Assembly: GCA_021502835.1 (NCBI GenBank)
Contig: JAKFGP010000020.1
Coordinates: forward strand, 110,706-174,705
DNA: 64,000 bases
From: Streptomyces thinghirensis
Lineage (GTDB): Bacteria; Actinomycetota; Actinomycetia; Streptomycetales; Streptomycetaceae
Direction of reading: 5' to 3'
A program made the position numbers and the translations under genes. Position 1 is the stretch's first letter, and each line of letters opens with the position of its first letter. The notes beneath the pieces were generated by a model that was given only the letters and a program-made list of their open reading frames with translations, did not search any database and had not been told where the DNA came from. This document shows, piece by piece, positions 38,470-49,011 of the stretch.

Positions 38470-39606
38470 CGGCGCTTCCCCGAGGGTCGGCCACGGCCCC
38501 TGTTGCGGGGACGCCGGCTGGTTGCGGGGGCCGACGACCGCAGGCGCCGCGTCCTCGGGTTCGTCGACGGCGTCGTCATCGTCGTCGGCGTAGCGCTCCT
38601 CGTCGACGGCGTTCTCCGCGGGCTCGCCCTTGGCCGCGGCCTGGGCGCGCTTGGCGAGGACGCGCTTCTTGAGCGCCTTCATCTGCGGCTCGGCCTCCTT
38701 GAGGTCGGCGACCAGCGGCGTGGCGATGAAGATCGACGAGTACGCGCCCGCGGCGAGGCCGACGAACAGCGACAGCGAGATGTCGTTGAGCATGCCGGCG
38801 CCGAGGACACCGCCACCGATGAACAGCAGACCGCCCACCGGCAGCAGCGCGACCACCGTGGTGTTGATGGAGCGGACCAGGGTGCTGTTGATCGAACGGT
38901 TGGCGATCTCGGCGTAGGTCCAGCGGGTCTGTTTGGTGATGTCTCTCGTCTGTTCCTTGAGACTGTCGAAGACCACGACCGTGTCGTAGAGCGAGTAACC
39001 GAGGATCGTGAGCAGACCGATCACCGTGCCCGGTGTGACCTCGAACCCGACGAGGGCGTAGATGCCCACCGTGATGGTGATGTCGTGGATCAGCGCGACG
39101 AACGCGGCGAGCGCCATGCGCCACTCGAACGCGATCGCAAGATAGATCACCACCAGGACCATGAAGATCCCAAGGCCCTGCCAGTCCCTGTTGGCGATCT
39201 GATCACCCCAACTGGGCCCGACCAGGTCGGCGTTGATCCTCTCCGCCGGGACGTCCAGGTCCTTGGAGAGCTCCTCCTTGATCTGGTCGGACGCCTCGGT
39301 GTCGGTGCCCGCGATCTGGATGCGGAGGCTGCCGTCGCCGAGCTTCTGGACGATCGCGTCGTGGCCGGAGGCCTCTTCCGCGTAGGTCTCGGCCTGGGAG
39401 ACCGAGGCGCTCATGTTCTTCGGGGTGGTGAAGACCGCGCCGCCCTGGAACTCGATGCCCATGTGCAGGCCGCGCACCGCCAGGCCGACGATGGCCGTGA
39501 TGGTGATGAGGATGGAGATGCCGTACCAGAGCTTGCGGTTCTTGACGAAGTCGTAACCGATCTCACCGTGGTGCAGTCGGGCGCCGAGGTTGCCGAGCTT
39601 TCCCAT
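38466..39606 (-). CDS. secF: Protein translocase subunit SecF
   Basis: Membrane subunit that uses the proton gradient to aid Sec export. The start is ATG at 39604-39606: [56 protein letters not shown], i.e. the first membrane helix and the IEFxGG motif. The first periplasmic domain is ~100 residues. Membrane helices 2-6 include [85 protein letters not shown] and [21 protein letters not shown]. The C-terminal tail is acidic ([15 protein letters not shown]). One frameshift near 38515 gives the ending [14 protein letters not shown] overlapping apt. ~380 codons. Confidence 0.95.
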
Positions 39607-39607
39607 C

Positions 39608-41415
39608 TCACGCCTCCTTCGGGTCGACGTGGCCGGCGGGACGGGCGGGGCGGCGGGTGCGGCGCAGCGGCGGCTTGGCACCCAGGCTCTTCGGGTCGAG
39701 GCCGGACCACTTGTGGCCGCTCGCGAAGAACCTGCGCCGGGCCATCAGCGTCAGCAGCGGCTTGGTGAAGAGGAACACCACCACCACGTCGAGCAGCGTG
39801 GTCAGACCCAGGGTGAACGCGAAGCCCCTGCACCTTGCCGACAGTGACGACGAAGAGCACCGCGGCGGCGAGGAACGACACGAAGTCGGAGACCAGGATG
39901 GTGCGCCGGGCACGCGGCCAGGCCCGCTCCACGGCGGGTCGCAGCGAGCGTCCTTCCCGGATCTCGTCACGGACGCGTTCGAAGTACACGATGAACGAGT
40001 CCGCCGTGATGCCGATCGCGACGATGGCACCGCACACGGCCGGCAGGTTCAGCGCGAAGCCGATGGCCGGGCCGAGCAGCGACATGATCACGTACGTGAG
40101 ACCGGCGGAGACCAGCAGCGAGGCGACGGCGATGAACGACAGGCCCCGGTAGTACACCAGCAGGTAGAGGATGACCAGGGCGAGACCGATCGCGCCGGCG
40201 ATCAGACCGGCTTCGAGCTGCTCACCGCCGAGCGCGGCGGTGACGGTGGTGACGCTGTCCTCCTTGAAGGTCAGCGGCAGAGCGCCGTAGGACAGCATGT
40301 TGGCGAGGCCCTTGGCCTCCTCCTGGTCGAAGTTGCCGGAGATCTCCGCGCTGCCACCGGTGAGCGCCTGGCTGACGTACGGGTCGGAGACGACCTCGTT
40401 GTCCAGGACGATGGCGAACTGGTTCTGCGGGGACTGGTTCTGCGCCAGCTTGCCGGTGATGTCGGCGAACTTCTTGCCGCCCTCGTCCGTGAACTTCATG
40501 GTCACGGTCCAGCCGGCGCCGGTCTGCGTGTTGAGGACGGCCTCGGACTTGTCGACGTCGGTGCCGTCGACCGCCGCGGGCCGAGGACGTACTTCTGCCA
40601 CTGGCCCTGCGAGTTCTGACCGCAGGCCACCATGGAGTCGCCGGGCTTGGAGCCGTCGCCGGCCTTGGCGCGGGCACCCGCGTCGGTGCAGTCGAGCTTC
40701 GCGTACTCGGCCTGGAGCTTGGCGGCGGCGTCGTCGCCGGAGGCGCTGGCGCTCGGGGACGGAGAGGCGCCGTCGGAGGTCTTGGCGGACGGGCTGGGGT
40801 CGGCCTTCAGGGCGTCGCTCGCGGCGCGGCCCTGGGTGGTGGCGCTCGCCGAGGCGGAGTCGGACGGCGAGCCGCTCGACTTGTCCCCGTCGGTGGCCTT
40901 GTCCTTGTCGGCCGCGCCGTCCGTGGCCTTGTCAGTGGCCTTGTCGGTCGCCTTGTCCGAGGCGCCGCCGGTCTCGCTCGGCGAGGGGCTGCCGGTCGCG
41001 TTCGCGCCGGAGAGCTCGGTGGCGAGGACCGGGCGGAAGTAGAGCTTGGCGGTGGTGCCGACCTGCTCCCGGGCTTCCTTCGAGTTCGTCCCCTTGGGGA
41101 TGTTGACGATGATGTTCCGGTCGCCCTGGGTCTGGACCTCGGCCTCGGAAACACCCAGACCATTGACACGGCGGTTCATGATCTCGACCGCGGTGTCCAT
41201 GTTGGTCTTGTTGATCGCGGACTCCTGGCCCTCTTCCGGTACGGCCCGGAGCGTGATGCTCGTGCCGCCGGCCAGGTCGATACCGAGACGCGGAGTCGTG
41301 TGTCCGGAGGCGAACATGCCTCCGGTGAGCGCCACGATGGCGATCAGAATCAGGGCCAGCGAGCGCCCGGGCCTACTCTGAGCGCTCGCATTCTTTCCCT
41401 TTTAGGTGCTACCAC
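39608..41415 (-). CDS. secD: Protein translocase subunit SecD
   Basis: Partner of SecF. The start is GTG at 41413-41415 (VVAPKR, then one frameshift). Helix 1 is [21 protein letters not shown], followed by [17 protein letters not shown] and [31 protein letters not shown]. The periplasmic P1 domain holds a long low-complexity insertion (~residues 115-200) of repeated DKAT and Ser/Pro/Ala/Asp. P1 resumes [30 protein letters not shown]. Helices include [98 protein letters not shown] and [21 protein letters not shown]. Ends HVDPKEA, TGA at 39608, two bases before secF. ~602 codons. Frameshifts near 40580 and 41390. Confidence 0.95.
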
Positions 41416-41548
41416 CTTTGCGTACTCCCCTCTCGGGCCGCTTCGCGCCGGGTAGGCGTCACCGGCGGCCATCACATGGTGTCCGGATCCGTGCGAGCCG
41501 CGCGACACACGGGGCACGCGGGAACGACCCGCGCACCCCGGGGCACGG

Positions 41549-42061
41549 CTACTTCGCCTCGGAACCGCCGTCGGTCTTCTTCGGCTGCTCGTCGGTCTTC
41601 GCCTCGGCGGGCGCGGCGTCGACGGTCGGCTCGGCCGACTCGTCGTCCGCGTCCTTCTTGCCGAGGTCGACGGGCTTGTCGTCGGAGGCGGCGGCAGCGT
41701 CGTCGGCGGAGACATCGGTCTCGGTGAGGGAGGAGGCGTCGTCCGGCACGACATCGGCGTCGGACTTCAGGTCGTGCTCGATGCCGTGGACGATGCGGTT
41801 GTACTCGTCGTCGGTGAGGACGGCACCGATGGAGTTCTTGGCGAAGAGCAGCTCGACGCCCGGGCCGGCGTCGAGGAGGACCGTGTCCTCGTTGACCTCC
41901 TTGACCGTGCCGTACATGCCCCCGATGGTGCGGACTCCGGAACCGGGCTGCATCTGGTTCCGCATGTCGGCGGCCTGCTGCTGCTTCTTCTTCGCCGACC
42001 GGGTCATCAGGAACATGGCCCCGATGAGCACGATGAACGGGAGGAGGGTCACGAGACTCAC
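41549..42061 (-). CDS. yajC: YajC, Sec translocon accessory protein
   Basis: Intact, 170 codons, start GTG at 42059-42061. One N-terminal membrane helix (VTLLPFIVLIGAMFLMTRS) is followed by a KKKQQQ basic stretch and MQPGSGVRTIGGMYGTVKEVNEDTVLLDAGPGVELLFAKNSIGAVL, the YajC core. A long acidic tail rich in Asp, Ala, Glu and Ser (SSLTETDVSADDAAAASDD) ends GGSEAK. The tail is roughly 70 residues longer than in E. coli YajC. It associates with SecDF and YidC. Upstream of secD in the same direction with a 133-base gap. Confidence 0.95.
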   Translation of the reverse strand: MSLVTLLPFIVLIGAMFLMTRSAKKKQQQAADMRNQMQPGSGVRTIGGMYGTVKEVNEDTVLLDAGPGVELLFAKNSIGAVLTDDEYNRIVHGIEHDLKSDADVVPDDASSLTETDVSADDAAAASDDKPVDLGKKDADDESAEPTVDAAPAEAKTDEQPKKTDGGSEAK

Positions 42062-42239
42062 GGGTCGGTACTTCCTTCACACGACCGCGATGGTGAGCGG
42101 CCTGATGGTTGGGGGTGTGTAGCGCCGCCGACAAGGGGCGGCATCGGCGGAGTCTAAGCGGAGTCCGCGCGCATGGAACAACGCTCAGCATGGCACCGGG
42201 GTTCCTGCTCCGGCGAATGTCCTCTTCGTGACGGTGTCG

Positions 42240-43310
42240 TCACGCCCCGAACAAGTCCTGTTGTCCGTTTCCCGAACTCTGCGAACGCGGCGGGGTGAGG
42301 CCGAGGTGCGCCCATGCGGCCGGGGTCGCCACGCGTCCGCGCGGGGTGCGGGCGAGCAGACCCCTCCCTCACGAGGAAGGGTTCGGCGACCTCTTCCACT
42401 GTCTCACGCTCCTCCCCACGGCGACGGCGAGCGTGGACAGGCCGACGGGACCGCCGCCGAACAGCTTGAGCAGGGCCTCCAGCACACCCCGGTCCAGCCG
42501 GTCCAGGCCCCGGGCGTCGACCTCGTAGACCGCGAGGGCGGCCGCGGCGATCTCCTGGGTGATCCGGCCGTCGGCCTTGACCTGGGCGTAGTCCCGGACG
42601 CGGCGCAGCAGGCGGTTGGCGATGCGGGGGTGCCGCGGAGCGGCCGGCGATCTCCGCGGCGCCAGCGGTGTCGATCTCGACGTCGAGCAGGCCCGCCGAG
42701 CGGTGGATGACGCGTTCCAGTTCGGCCGGTCCGTAGAACTCCATGTGCGCGGTGAAGCCGAAGCGGTCGCGCAACGGGGCGGCAGCAGCCCCGCGCGCGT
42801 GGTGGCGCCGACCAGGGTGAAGGGCGGCAGCTCCAGGGGGATGGCGGTGGCGCCCGGGCCCTTGCCGACGATGACGTCGACGCGGAAGTCCTCCATCGCC
42901 ATGTAGAGCATCTCCCTCGGCGGGCCTCGACATGCGGTGGATCTCGTCGAGGAAGAGGACCTCGCCCTCCTGGAGGGGAGGAGAGGATCGCCGCGAGGTC
43001 GCCGGCGTGCTGGATGGCCGGGCCGGAGGTGATGCGGATAGGGGCGCCCATCTCGGCCGCGATGATCATCGAGAGGGTGGTCTTGCCGAGGCCGGGGGCG
43101 CCGGAGAGCAGCACGTGGTCGGCGGTCGCCCCGCGCGCGTGCGGCGCGCAGCACGAGGTCGAGCTGCTCGCGGACCTTCTCCTGGCCGATGAACTCGCCC
43201 AGGTCCTTGGGGCGCAGGGCGGCCTCCACGGCCTGGTCCTCGCCGTCGGCGGACGCACCCACCAGCCGTTCGCCCGCGGCGTCCGTGTCGGTCGTGTCGT
43301 CCCAGTTCAT
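42240..43310 (-). CDS. ruvB: Holliday junction branch-migration ATPase RuvB
   Basis: AAA+ motor that drives branch migration with RuvA. The start is ATG at 43308-43310: [44 protein letters not shown], Walker [42 protein letters not shown], Walker B-like DEIH (shifted), [73 protein letters not shown] and [28 protein letters not shown] follow. The winged-helix C-terminus ends QDLFGA, TGA at 42240-42242, after frameshifts. ~357 codons. Confidence 0.95.
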
Positions 43311-43338
43311 GTGGTGTGCCTCGGCTCTCGAATACGGG

Positions 43339-43944
43339 CTATCGGGCGCGGTTCAGGGTCTGCAGGGCCGCCTTCAGAAGCTGGCCCACCTGGGGCGCTC
43401 CCCGGCGGCTTCCGCCTGGGGCGCCACGGCGGAGACGGCCTCGTCGGCCTCGCGGGTCGCGTACCCGAGGCCGATGAGGGCCGCGTGCAGCTGGTCGCGC
43501 CAGCCGGTGCTGACCGGCGCGCCGACGGCGGGGGCCCCGATGGGCTCGCCGAGCCGGTCCTTCAGTTCCAGGAGCAGCTTCTGCGCGCCCTTCTTGCCGA
43601 TACCGGGGACGGCGGTGAGCGCCTTCTCGTCGCCGGTGGAGACGGCTCTGCGCAGGGCGTCGGGGCTGTGCACGGCGAGCATCGCCTGGGCCAGCCGGGG
43701 GCCGACACCGCTGGCCGTCTGGAGCAGCACGAAGACCTGGCGCTCGTCGTCGTCGGCGAAGCCGGTACAGGGTGAGCGAGTCCTCGCGGACGACGAGCGA
43801 GGTGGCGAGTTTGGCGGGCTTGCCGAGGCGGAGGGTGGAGAGCGTGTTCGGCGTGCACTGGACGGCCATGCCGACGCCGCCGACCTCGACCACCGCGGCG
43901 TCGGGGGCGAGGGCGGCGACCGTGCCGCTGACGAAGGCGATCAT
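43339..43944 (-). CDS. ruvA: Holliday junction branch-migration protein RuvA
   Basis: Junction-binding tetramer. The start is ATG at 43942-43944, overlapping the ruvC end: [41 protein letters not shown] (OB domain), [15 protein letters not shown]. Tandem helix-hairpin-helix motifs follow: [29 protein letters not shown] and [24 protein letters not shown]. The C-terminal RuvB-binding domain shows [21 protein letters not shown], ending ALQTLNRAR with TAG at 43339-43341. ~202 codons. Indels near 43765 and 43400. Confidence 0.95.
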   Translation of the reverse strand: MIAFVSGTVAALAPDAAVVEVGGVGMAVQCTPNTLSTLRLGKPAKLATSLVVREDSLTLYRLRRRRRAPGLRAAPDGQRCRPPAGPGDARRAQPRRPAQSRLHRRREGAHRRPRYRQEGRAEAAPGTEGPARRAHRGPRRRRAGQHRLARPAARGPHRPRVRDPRGRRGRLRRGAPGGSRRGAPQVGQLLKAALQTLNRAR

Positions 43945-44505
43945 GTCGTACGGCCTTTCGGTGCGGTCGGGGCTTTCCGGTTCTCGGGGCTTTCGACGCG
44001 TGCAGGGCCACTGCCTGCTGGAGCCGGTTCTGTGCGGGAGCGCGCCAGATGTGGCAGATGGCGAGCGCGAGGGCGTCGGCGGCGTCGGCGGGCTTGGGCG
44101 GTTCGGCGAGCCGCAGCAGCCGGGTGACCATGGCACCGACCTGCGCCTTGTCGGCGCGTCCGCTGCCGGTGACGGCGGCCTTGACCTCGCTGGGGGTGTG
44201 CAGGGCGACGGGGATGCCGCGACGGGAGGCGCACAGGATGGCGACGGCGCTGGCCTGGGCAGTGCCCATGACCGTGCGGACGTTGTGCTGGCTGAAGACG
44301 CGCTCCACCGCCACGTACTCGGGCCGGTGCTCGTCCAGCCACTGCTCGATGCCCTGCTCGACGGCGACCAGGCGGTGGCCGAGTTCAGCGTTCGCGGGTG
44401 TACGGACCACTCCGACGCCGAGCATGGTGAGCGGCCGCCCCGCGACGCCCTCCACGACACCGATCCCGCAGCGGGTCAGCCCCGGGTCCACCCCAGTACG
44501 CGCAA
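43941..44505 (-). CDS. ruvC: Holliday junction resolvase RuvC
   Basis: RNase H-fold endonuclease that resolves junctions. The start is TTG at 44503-44505 with GAGGAG upstream. LRVLG is followed by [16 protein letters not shown] after restoring one G. Catalytic carboxylates are visible: Asp in VDPGLT, Glu in [18 protein letters not shown], and Asp in [47 protein letters not shown] is intact. The C-terminal tail after ALHASK is frame-ambiguous; the frame ending APKGRTT gives a TGA at 43941 that overlaps ruvA as ATGA. ~188 codons. Operon ruvC-ruvA-ruvB. Confidence 0.94.
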
Positions 44506-44568
44506 CGTACGGCTCCTCTACATCGATCGCCTGTTTGTGCGGGCTATCGGGTCGCCACCGACGAACGG

Positions 44569-44600
44569 CGGCGGGCCGGGGACGTGTCCCCGGCCCGCCG
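44569..44600 (-). terminator. Hairpin between yebC and ruvC
   Basis: A 15-bp perfect stem (44569-44583 with 44586-44600; core GGGCCGGGGAC) with a minimal loop lies 25-56 bases after the yebC stop on the minus strand. It probably ends the pdxS-pdxT-yebC transcript and separates it from ruvC. Confidence 0.78.
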
Positions 44601-44624
44601 GAGCTCGTCGTGCGCGCGGCGGTG

Positions 44625-45383
44625 CTACGCGTCGACCTTCTCCATGACCTCGTCGCTCACGTCGAAGTTGGCGAAGACGTTCTGCACGTCGTCGCTGTCC
44701 TCCAGGGCGTCGATCAGCCTGGAAGATCTTCCGGGCGCCCTCCTCGTCCAGCTGGACCTGCACGGTTCGGAACCAGGTTGGCGATCGGCGGACTCGTAGT
44801 CGATGCCGGCGTCCTGGAGGGCGGTGCGGACCGCGACCGGGTCGGTGGCCTCGCTGAGTACCCTCGAAGGTCTCGCCGAGGTCGTTGACCTCCTCGGCGC
44901 CCGCGTCCAGGACGGTTGCAGGACGTCGTCCTCGCCCGGCTCGCCCTTGGGGACGATCACGACGCCCTTGCGGTTGAACAGGTACGACACCGGGCCCGGG
45001 TCGGCCATGGAGCCGCCGTTGCGGGTCATGGCGACGCGGACGTCGGGAGCGGCGCGGTTTGCGGTTGTCGGTGAGGCACTCGATGAGTACCGCGACACCG
45101 TTCGGGCCGTAACCCTCGTACATGATCGTCTCGTAGTCCGGCGCCGCCGGCCTCGAGGCCACCGCCACGCTTGACCGCGGAGTCGATGTTCTTGTTCGGG
45201 ACCGACTGCTTCTTCGCCTTCTGGATGGCGTCGTAGAGCGTCGGGTTGCCCTCGATGTCCACGCCCCCCATCCGGGCCGCGACCTCGATGTTCTTGATCA
45301 GCTTCGCGAAGAGCTTGCCGCGCTTGGCACCGATGACGGCCTTCTTGTGCTTCATGCGTGGCCCATTTAGAGTGGCCGGACAT
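44625..45383 (-). CDS. yebC: YebC/PmpR family protein (TACO1-like)
   Basis: Family known as transcriptional regulators, and more recently as ribosome-associated factors easing proline-rich translation. The start is ATG at 45381-45383: MSGHSKWAT, then shifted [122 protein letters not shown] and [27 protein letters not shown] complete it; TAG at 44625-44627. ~250 codons. At least six indels. Between pdxT and ruvC, as in most actinobacteria. Confidence 0.94.
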   Translation of the reverse strand: MSGHSKWATHEAQEGRHRCQARQALREADQEHRGRGPDGGRGHRGQPDALRRHPEGEEAVGPEQEHRLRGQAWRWPRGRRRRTTRRSCTRVTARTVSRYSSSASPTTANRAAPDVRVAMTRNGGSMADPGPVSYLFNRKGVVIVPKGEPGEDDVLQPSWTRAPRRSTTSARPSRVLSEATDPVAVRTALQDAGIDYESADRQPGSEPCRSSWTRRAPGRSSRLIDALEDSDDVQNVFANFDVSDEVMEKVDA

Positions 45384-45430
45384 CTGCCTGTCTCCTTCGC
45401 GTAACCCGTCTTTGAACGAACGCAGGAATC

Positions 45431-46043
45431 CTCTGGGACTCCGCCGCGCCCGGTTCGCGCGCACCATGTCGGCGAAGAGGCGGTGCACGCGGTGGTCGCC
45501 GGTCAGCTCCGGGTGGAACGACGTGGCCAGGGCGTTGCCCCTGGCGGACCAGCGACGATATGGCCCTCGTGCTGGGCGAGCTACCTCGGCCGTGGCGCCC
45601 ACGGACTCCACCCAGGGGGCGCGGATGAAGACGCCTCCACAGGATCGCCCTCGACGCCCTTGAGGTCGACGGCCGCCTCGAAGGACTCGTTCTGCCGTCC
45701 GAGGCGTTGCGCCGCACGATCATGTCGATGCCGCCGACCGTCTCCTGCCCGGAGCGCGGGTCGAGGATCTTGTCGGCCAGCAGGATCATGCCGGCGCAGG
45801 TGCCGTAGACGGGCAGGCCGTCCCGCACGCGCGCGCGGGAGGGGCTCCATCACTCCGAAGAGGGACGGCCAGTTTGGAGATGGTGGTGGACTCGCCGCCG
45901 GGCAGGACCAGGCCGTCGACCTCGGCGAGTTCTTCGGGGCGCCTGACCGGCCTGGCCACGGCGTCGGCCGTGGCCAGGGCGATGAGGTGCTCCGGTACGT
46001 CGCCCTGGAGGGCCAGGACGCCGATGACGGGGGTGTCGCTCAT
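45431..46043 (-). CDS. pdxT: Pyridoxal 5'-phosphate synthase glutaminase subunit
   Basis: Releases ammonia from glutamine for PdxS. The start is ATG at 46041-46043: [16 protein letters not shown], then [41 protein letters not shown]. The nucleophile Cys is in [55 protein letters not shown] and the catalytic His-Glu in [26 protein letters not shown] follow. The final codons (RAAES) run into a region where the stop is obscured by an indel, so the 3' end is approximate. ~203 codons expected. Follows pdxS with an 18-base gap. Confidence 0.93.
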
Positions 46044-46061
46044 GGATCCGGTGTCCTCGTC

Positions 46062-46977
46062 CTACCAGCCGCGGTTCGCGTAGCGCTCGGTCTCGGGGAG
46101 GGGTGTCGCAGTTGATGCCGACCATGGCCTCGCCCAGGTTGCGGGACGCCTCCGCGATGATCTTCGGGTCGTCGTAGAAGGTGGTCGCCTTCACGATGGC
46201 GGCGGCGCGCTTGGCCGGGTCGCCGGACTTGAAGATTCCGGAGCCGACGAAGACGCCCTCGGCGCCGAGCTGGCGCATGAGCGCGGCGTCGGCCGGGGGT
46301 GGCGACACCGCCGGCGGAGAAGAGGACCACGGGGAGCTTGCCCAGCTCGGCGACCTCCCGGACCAGCTCGTACGGGGGCGCGCAGTTCCTTGGCGGCGGC
46401 GTGCAGCTCGTTGTTGTCGTAGCCGCGCAGCCGGGCGATCTCGTTCTTGATCTGGCGCAGGTGGCGGACGGCCTCGACGACGTTGCCGGTGCCGGCCTCG
46501 CCCCTGGAGCGGATCATCGCGGCGCCCTCGGCGATGCGGCGCAGGGCCTCACCGAGGTTGGTGGCGCCGCAGACGAAGGGGGTGGTGAAGGCGAACTTGT
46601 CGCTGTGGTTGACCTCGTCGGCCGGGGTGAGGACCTCGGACTCGTCGATGTAGTCGACGCCGAGGGACTGCAGGACCTGGGCCTCGACGAAGTGGCCGAT
46701 GCGGGACTTGGCCATCACGGGGATGGAAACCGCGCCGATGATGCCCTCGATCATGTCCGGGTCGGACATACGGGCCACGCCGCCGTCCTTGCGGATGTCG
46801 GCCGGGACCCGCTCCAGGGCCACGACGGCGACGGCGCCCGCGTCCTCGGCGATCTTCGCCTGCTCCGGCGTGACGACGTCCATGATCACGCCGCCCCTTG
46901 AGCTGCTCGGCCATGCCGCGCTTCACGCGGGCGGTGCCGGTCTCGGGGGTCTGGTTCTCGGAGAGCGTGCTGGACAC
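46062..46977 (-). CDS. pdxS: Pyridoxal 5'-phosphate synthase, lyase subunit
   Basis: Condenses ribose 5-phosphate, glyceraldehyde 3-phosphate and ammonia into PLP, forming a dodecamer with PdxT. The start is GTG at 46975-46977: [72 protein letters not shown], the Schiff-base Lys in [100 protein letters not shown] and [16 protein letters not shown] follow. Ends YANRGW, TAG at 46062-46064. ~305 codons. Confidence 0.96.
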
Positions 46978-47100
46978 GGGTACCTCGCTGAAGTGAAGGG
47001 GGTTTGTGCAGCTCCGAGGAAACGTGAAGGGAGCAGGCCACAGCAAGGGCCAATGGGTAGCTGGTGGATCCTTTTCGGGTGCGGGCCCGGGCGGGGGCCG

Positions 47101-47646
47101 CTACGCCGCCCTGTCTCACCAGGGCCGCCGGCGACTCGTCGTCCATCTCGAAGGCCAGCGGGAAGGGAGCGTGTCCGGCGAGGCGGAACCAGCGGACCTT
47201 GCGGTGCTCGCGCAGCCTGCGCGCGGCTCCCACCGCGTCGTTGTGGAACCGCCGGGCCATCGGGACGCGCCGGGTACGGCCTCGGCCAGCTCGTGGATCG
47301 CCTCCTCTCCCCGGGCGCCTCGCGCAGGACGTCCACCTGCGGCGGGTCGGCGAACACCGCCCGCAGTGCCTGGCTCAGCCGCTCTCGGCGACCTCCCGGT
47401 GCTCCTCCTCGGCCTGCCGGGCGTGCGCGGCCTCGTACAGGACGATGGAGGCGGCCGGGTCGAGCACGCCGGAGGTGGCGAGTTCCTGGGCCACGGACGC
47501 CCTGCGCAGCAGCTGCGCGTCGAGTGAGGTGCGGCGCGGGCGGCGTCGATCCGGCGTGCAGCCGGTCCAGCCGCCCCGCCGTCGAGCTCAGGTACAGGCC
47601 GATCGCCACGAGGACGACCAGGATCCAGATGAGGGTTGCGGGTCAT
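47101..47646 (-). CDS. LemA-like membrane protein, function unknown
   Basis: Start ATG at 47644-47646: MTRN, then a membrane segment partly shifted (LVAIGLYLSSTAGRL). A helical region of the LemA type follows: RLDRLHARIDAARAALDAQLLRR and VAQELATSGVLDPAASIVLYEAAHA in different frames. Then come LSQALRAVFADPPQVDVLREAPG, MARRFHNDAVGAARRLREHRKVRWFRLAGHAPFPLAFEMDDESPAALV. The FHNDAV-x7-R and FPLAFEMDDE segments match a Streptomyces LemA-like family. The stop is uncertain; TAG at 47101-47103 is reached after an indel. ~180 codons. It lies between pimA and pdxS, but no functional link is evident. Confidence 0.7.
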
Positions 47647-47705
47647 GGGGCGCAACCCGTACGAGCGCTCCGCCGGGTTGGCGGGGTACCTCACACGGTG
47701 ACGTA

Positions 47706-47776
47706 GGCTGGGGTTGCCGCCCCCAGACCCCGCTTCGGCCTGGACGGCCTCGTCCTCAAACGCCGGACAGGCTTGA
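47706..47776. repeat. Streptomyces dispersed intergenic repeat (CCTCAAACGCCGGACAGGCT type)
   Basis: GGGGTTGCCGCCCCCAGACC, then CGCTTCGGCCTG and a CGTCCTCAAACGCCGGACAG segment, form a block that I recognise as a recurrent intergenic repeat in many Streptomyces genomes. It lies in the pimA upstream/LemA downstream gap (47647-47839), which has no gene. Function unknown; it may end transcripts. Confidence 0.6.
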
Positions 47777-47839
47777 GAATGCCCAACGTCGCTGCGAAGT
47801 CCGCCCCTCAGTCCGCGCCGGAGCCGCGAAGCGTGCGCC

Positions 47840-49011
47840 TCAGCCCGTCGCCTGGACCGGTCCGCCGCCGTCCTGCACTGCCATCACCACCGTGACCAGT
47901 ATCGTCCAGACCGACAGAGATGTCGCAGCTCCGACGGTGACCAGCTCAGCGCCGTACAGCTGGGCGCTGCGCGCAACCTGCTCCCGCAGGGCGGTTGCGG
48001 CGCTCCAAGTCCGCGAGGAGCCGTACGCACGCGTCGGCCGGGGCGGCGGCGTCTTCGTTCGGGAACAGCTCACCGGCCGCCCCCTGGTCGAGGACCTGGG
48101 GCGAAGGCGTCCAGGTCCGAAGCGCGAGTACCGGGGCGCCGGCCGACATGGCCTCGACCAGGATGATCCCGAAGCTCGCCGCCGGTGTTGGGCGCCACGC
48201 TGCAGGTCGACGCTGCGCAGGAACAGGCCTTGTCCTCGTCGCTGACCATGCCGAGGAACTCCACCTCGGGAGCGCGCATCGGCGGGCAGGGGAGCACGGC
48301 CTCCTTCTCTCGTGCGCGCGCCCGGCGACCAGCAGCCGGGCCCCCGGGGGCGGGTGGCGAGGATCTTCGGCAGCGCCCGCATGCACCGGCAGGCCCTTGC
48401 GGGGTTCGTCGATACGCCCTATGAAGCCGATCGTGTCGCCCTGCCACTCGGGCTTCGGCTCGGCGCCCGCGAAGAAGTCGACGTCGACGCCGTTGGGGAT
48501 GACGACCGCGTCCCCCGCCGAGGTGCTCGACGAGGGCTGCGGCGGGCGTGCTCGCTCACCGCGATGCGGGCGCTGATCTTCTCCAGGGCGGCCTGGAGGA
48601 TCGAGTACGCGGCGATCATCGAGCGGAGCGCGGGTTGGTCGTGTGGAAGGTCGCCACGATCGGGGCCCTGCGCCGCCCAGCAGGTCAGCAGGCCGAGCGA
48701 GGGCGAGGTCGGGTCTGTGGGGATGTGGATGACGTCGAAAGGCGCGGGTCAGTGCAGCCGGCGCCGCACCCGCGCCGCCGCCTGGGAAACCGAAGAGGTT
48801 GAGAGGGCCACCGAGCCGCTTACGGGACCGGCGCCGCGCAGCCCGGCTGAGACGACGTACGGCGGCAGCGGGGTGGATCGGTCGTCGGCGGGGGCGAGAC
48901 GGAGACCTCGTGGCCGAGCCGGATGAAGGATACTCGGCCAGGTCCCGGATGTGGAACTGGACGCCGCCCGGCACGTCCCAGGAGTACGGGGCAGACGATG
49001 CCGATCCTCAC
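47840..49011 (-). CDS. pimA: Phosphatidylinositol alpha-mannosyltransferase (GT4 family)
   Basis: Transfers mannose from GDP-mannose to phosphatidylinositol, the first step of PIM synthesis, at the inner face of the membrane. The start is GTG at 49009-49011: VRIGIVCP, then PGGVQFHIRDLAEY. AMIAAYSILQAALEKISARIAVSEHAR, VVIPNGVDVDFFAGAEPKPEWQGDTIGFIGRIDEPRKGLPV, VEFLGMVSDEDKA, and the GT4 E-x7-E region SFGIILVEAMSAGAPVLA follow. The C-terminus ends VQATG, TGA at 47840-47842. ~390 codons. The GTG overlaps the upstream acyltransferase stop as GTGA. About ten frameshifts. Confidence 0.93.
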
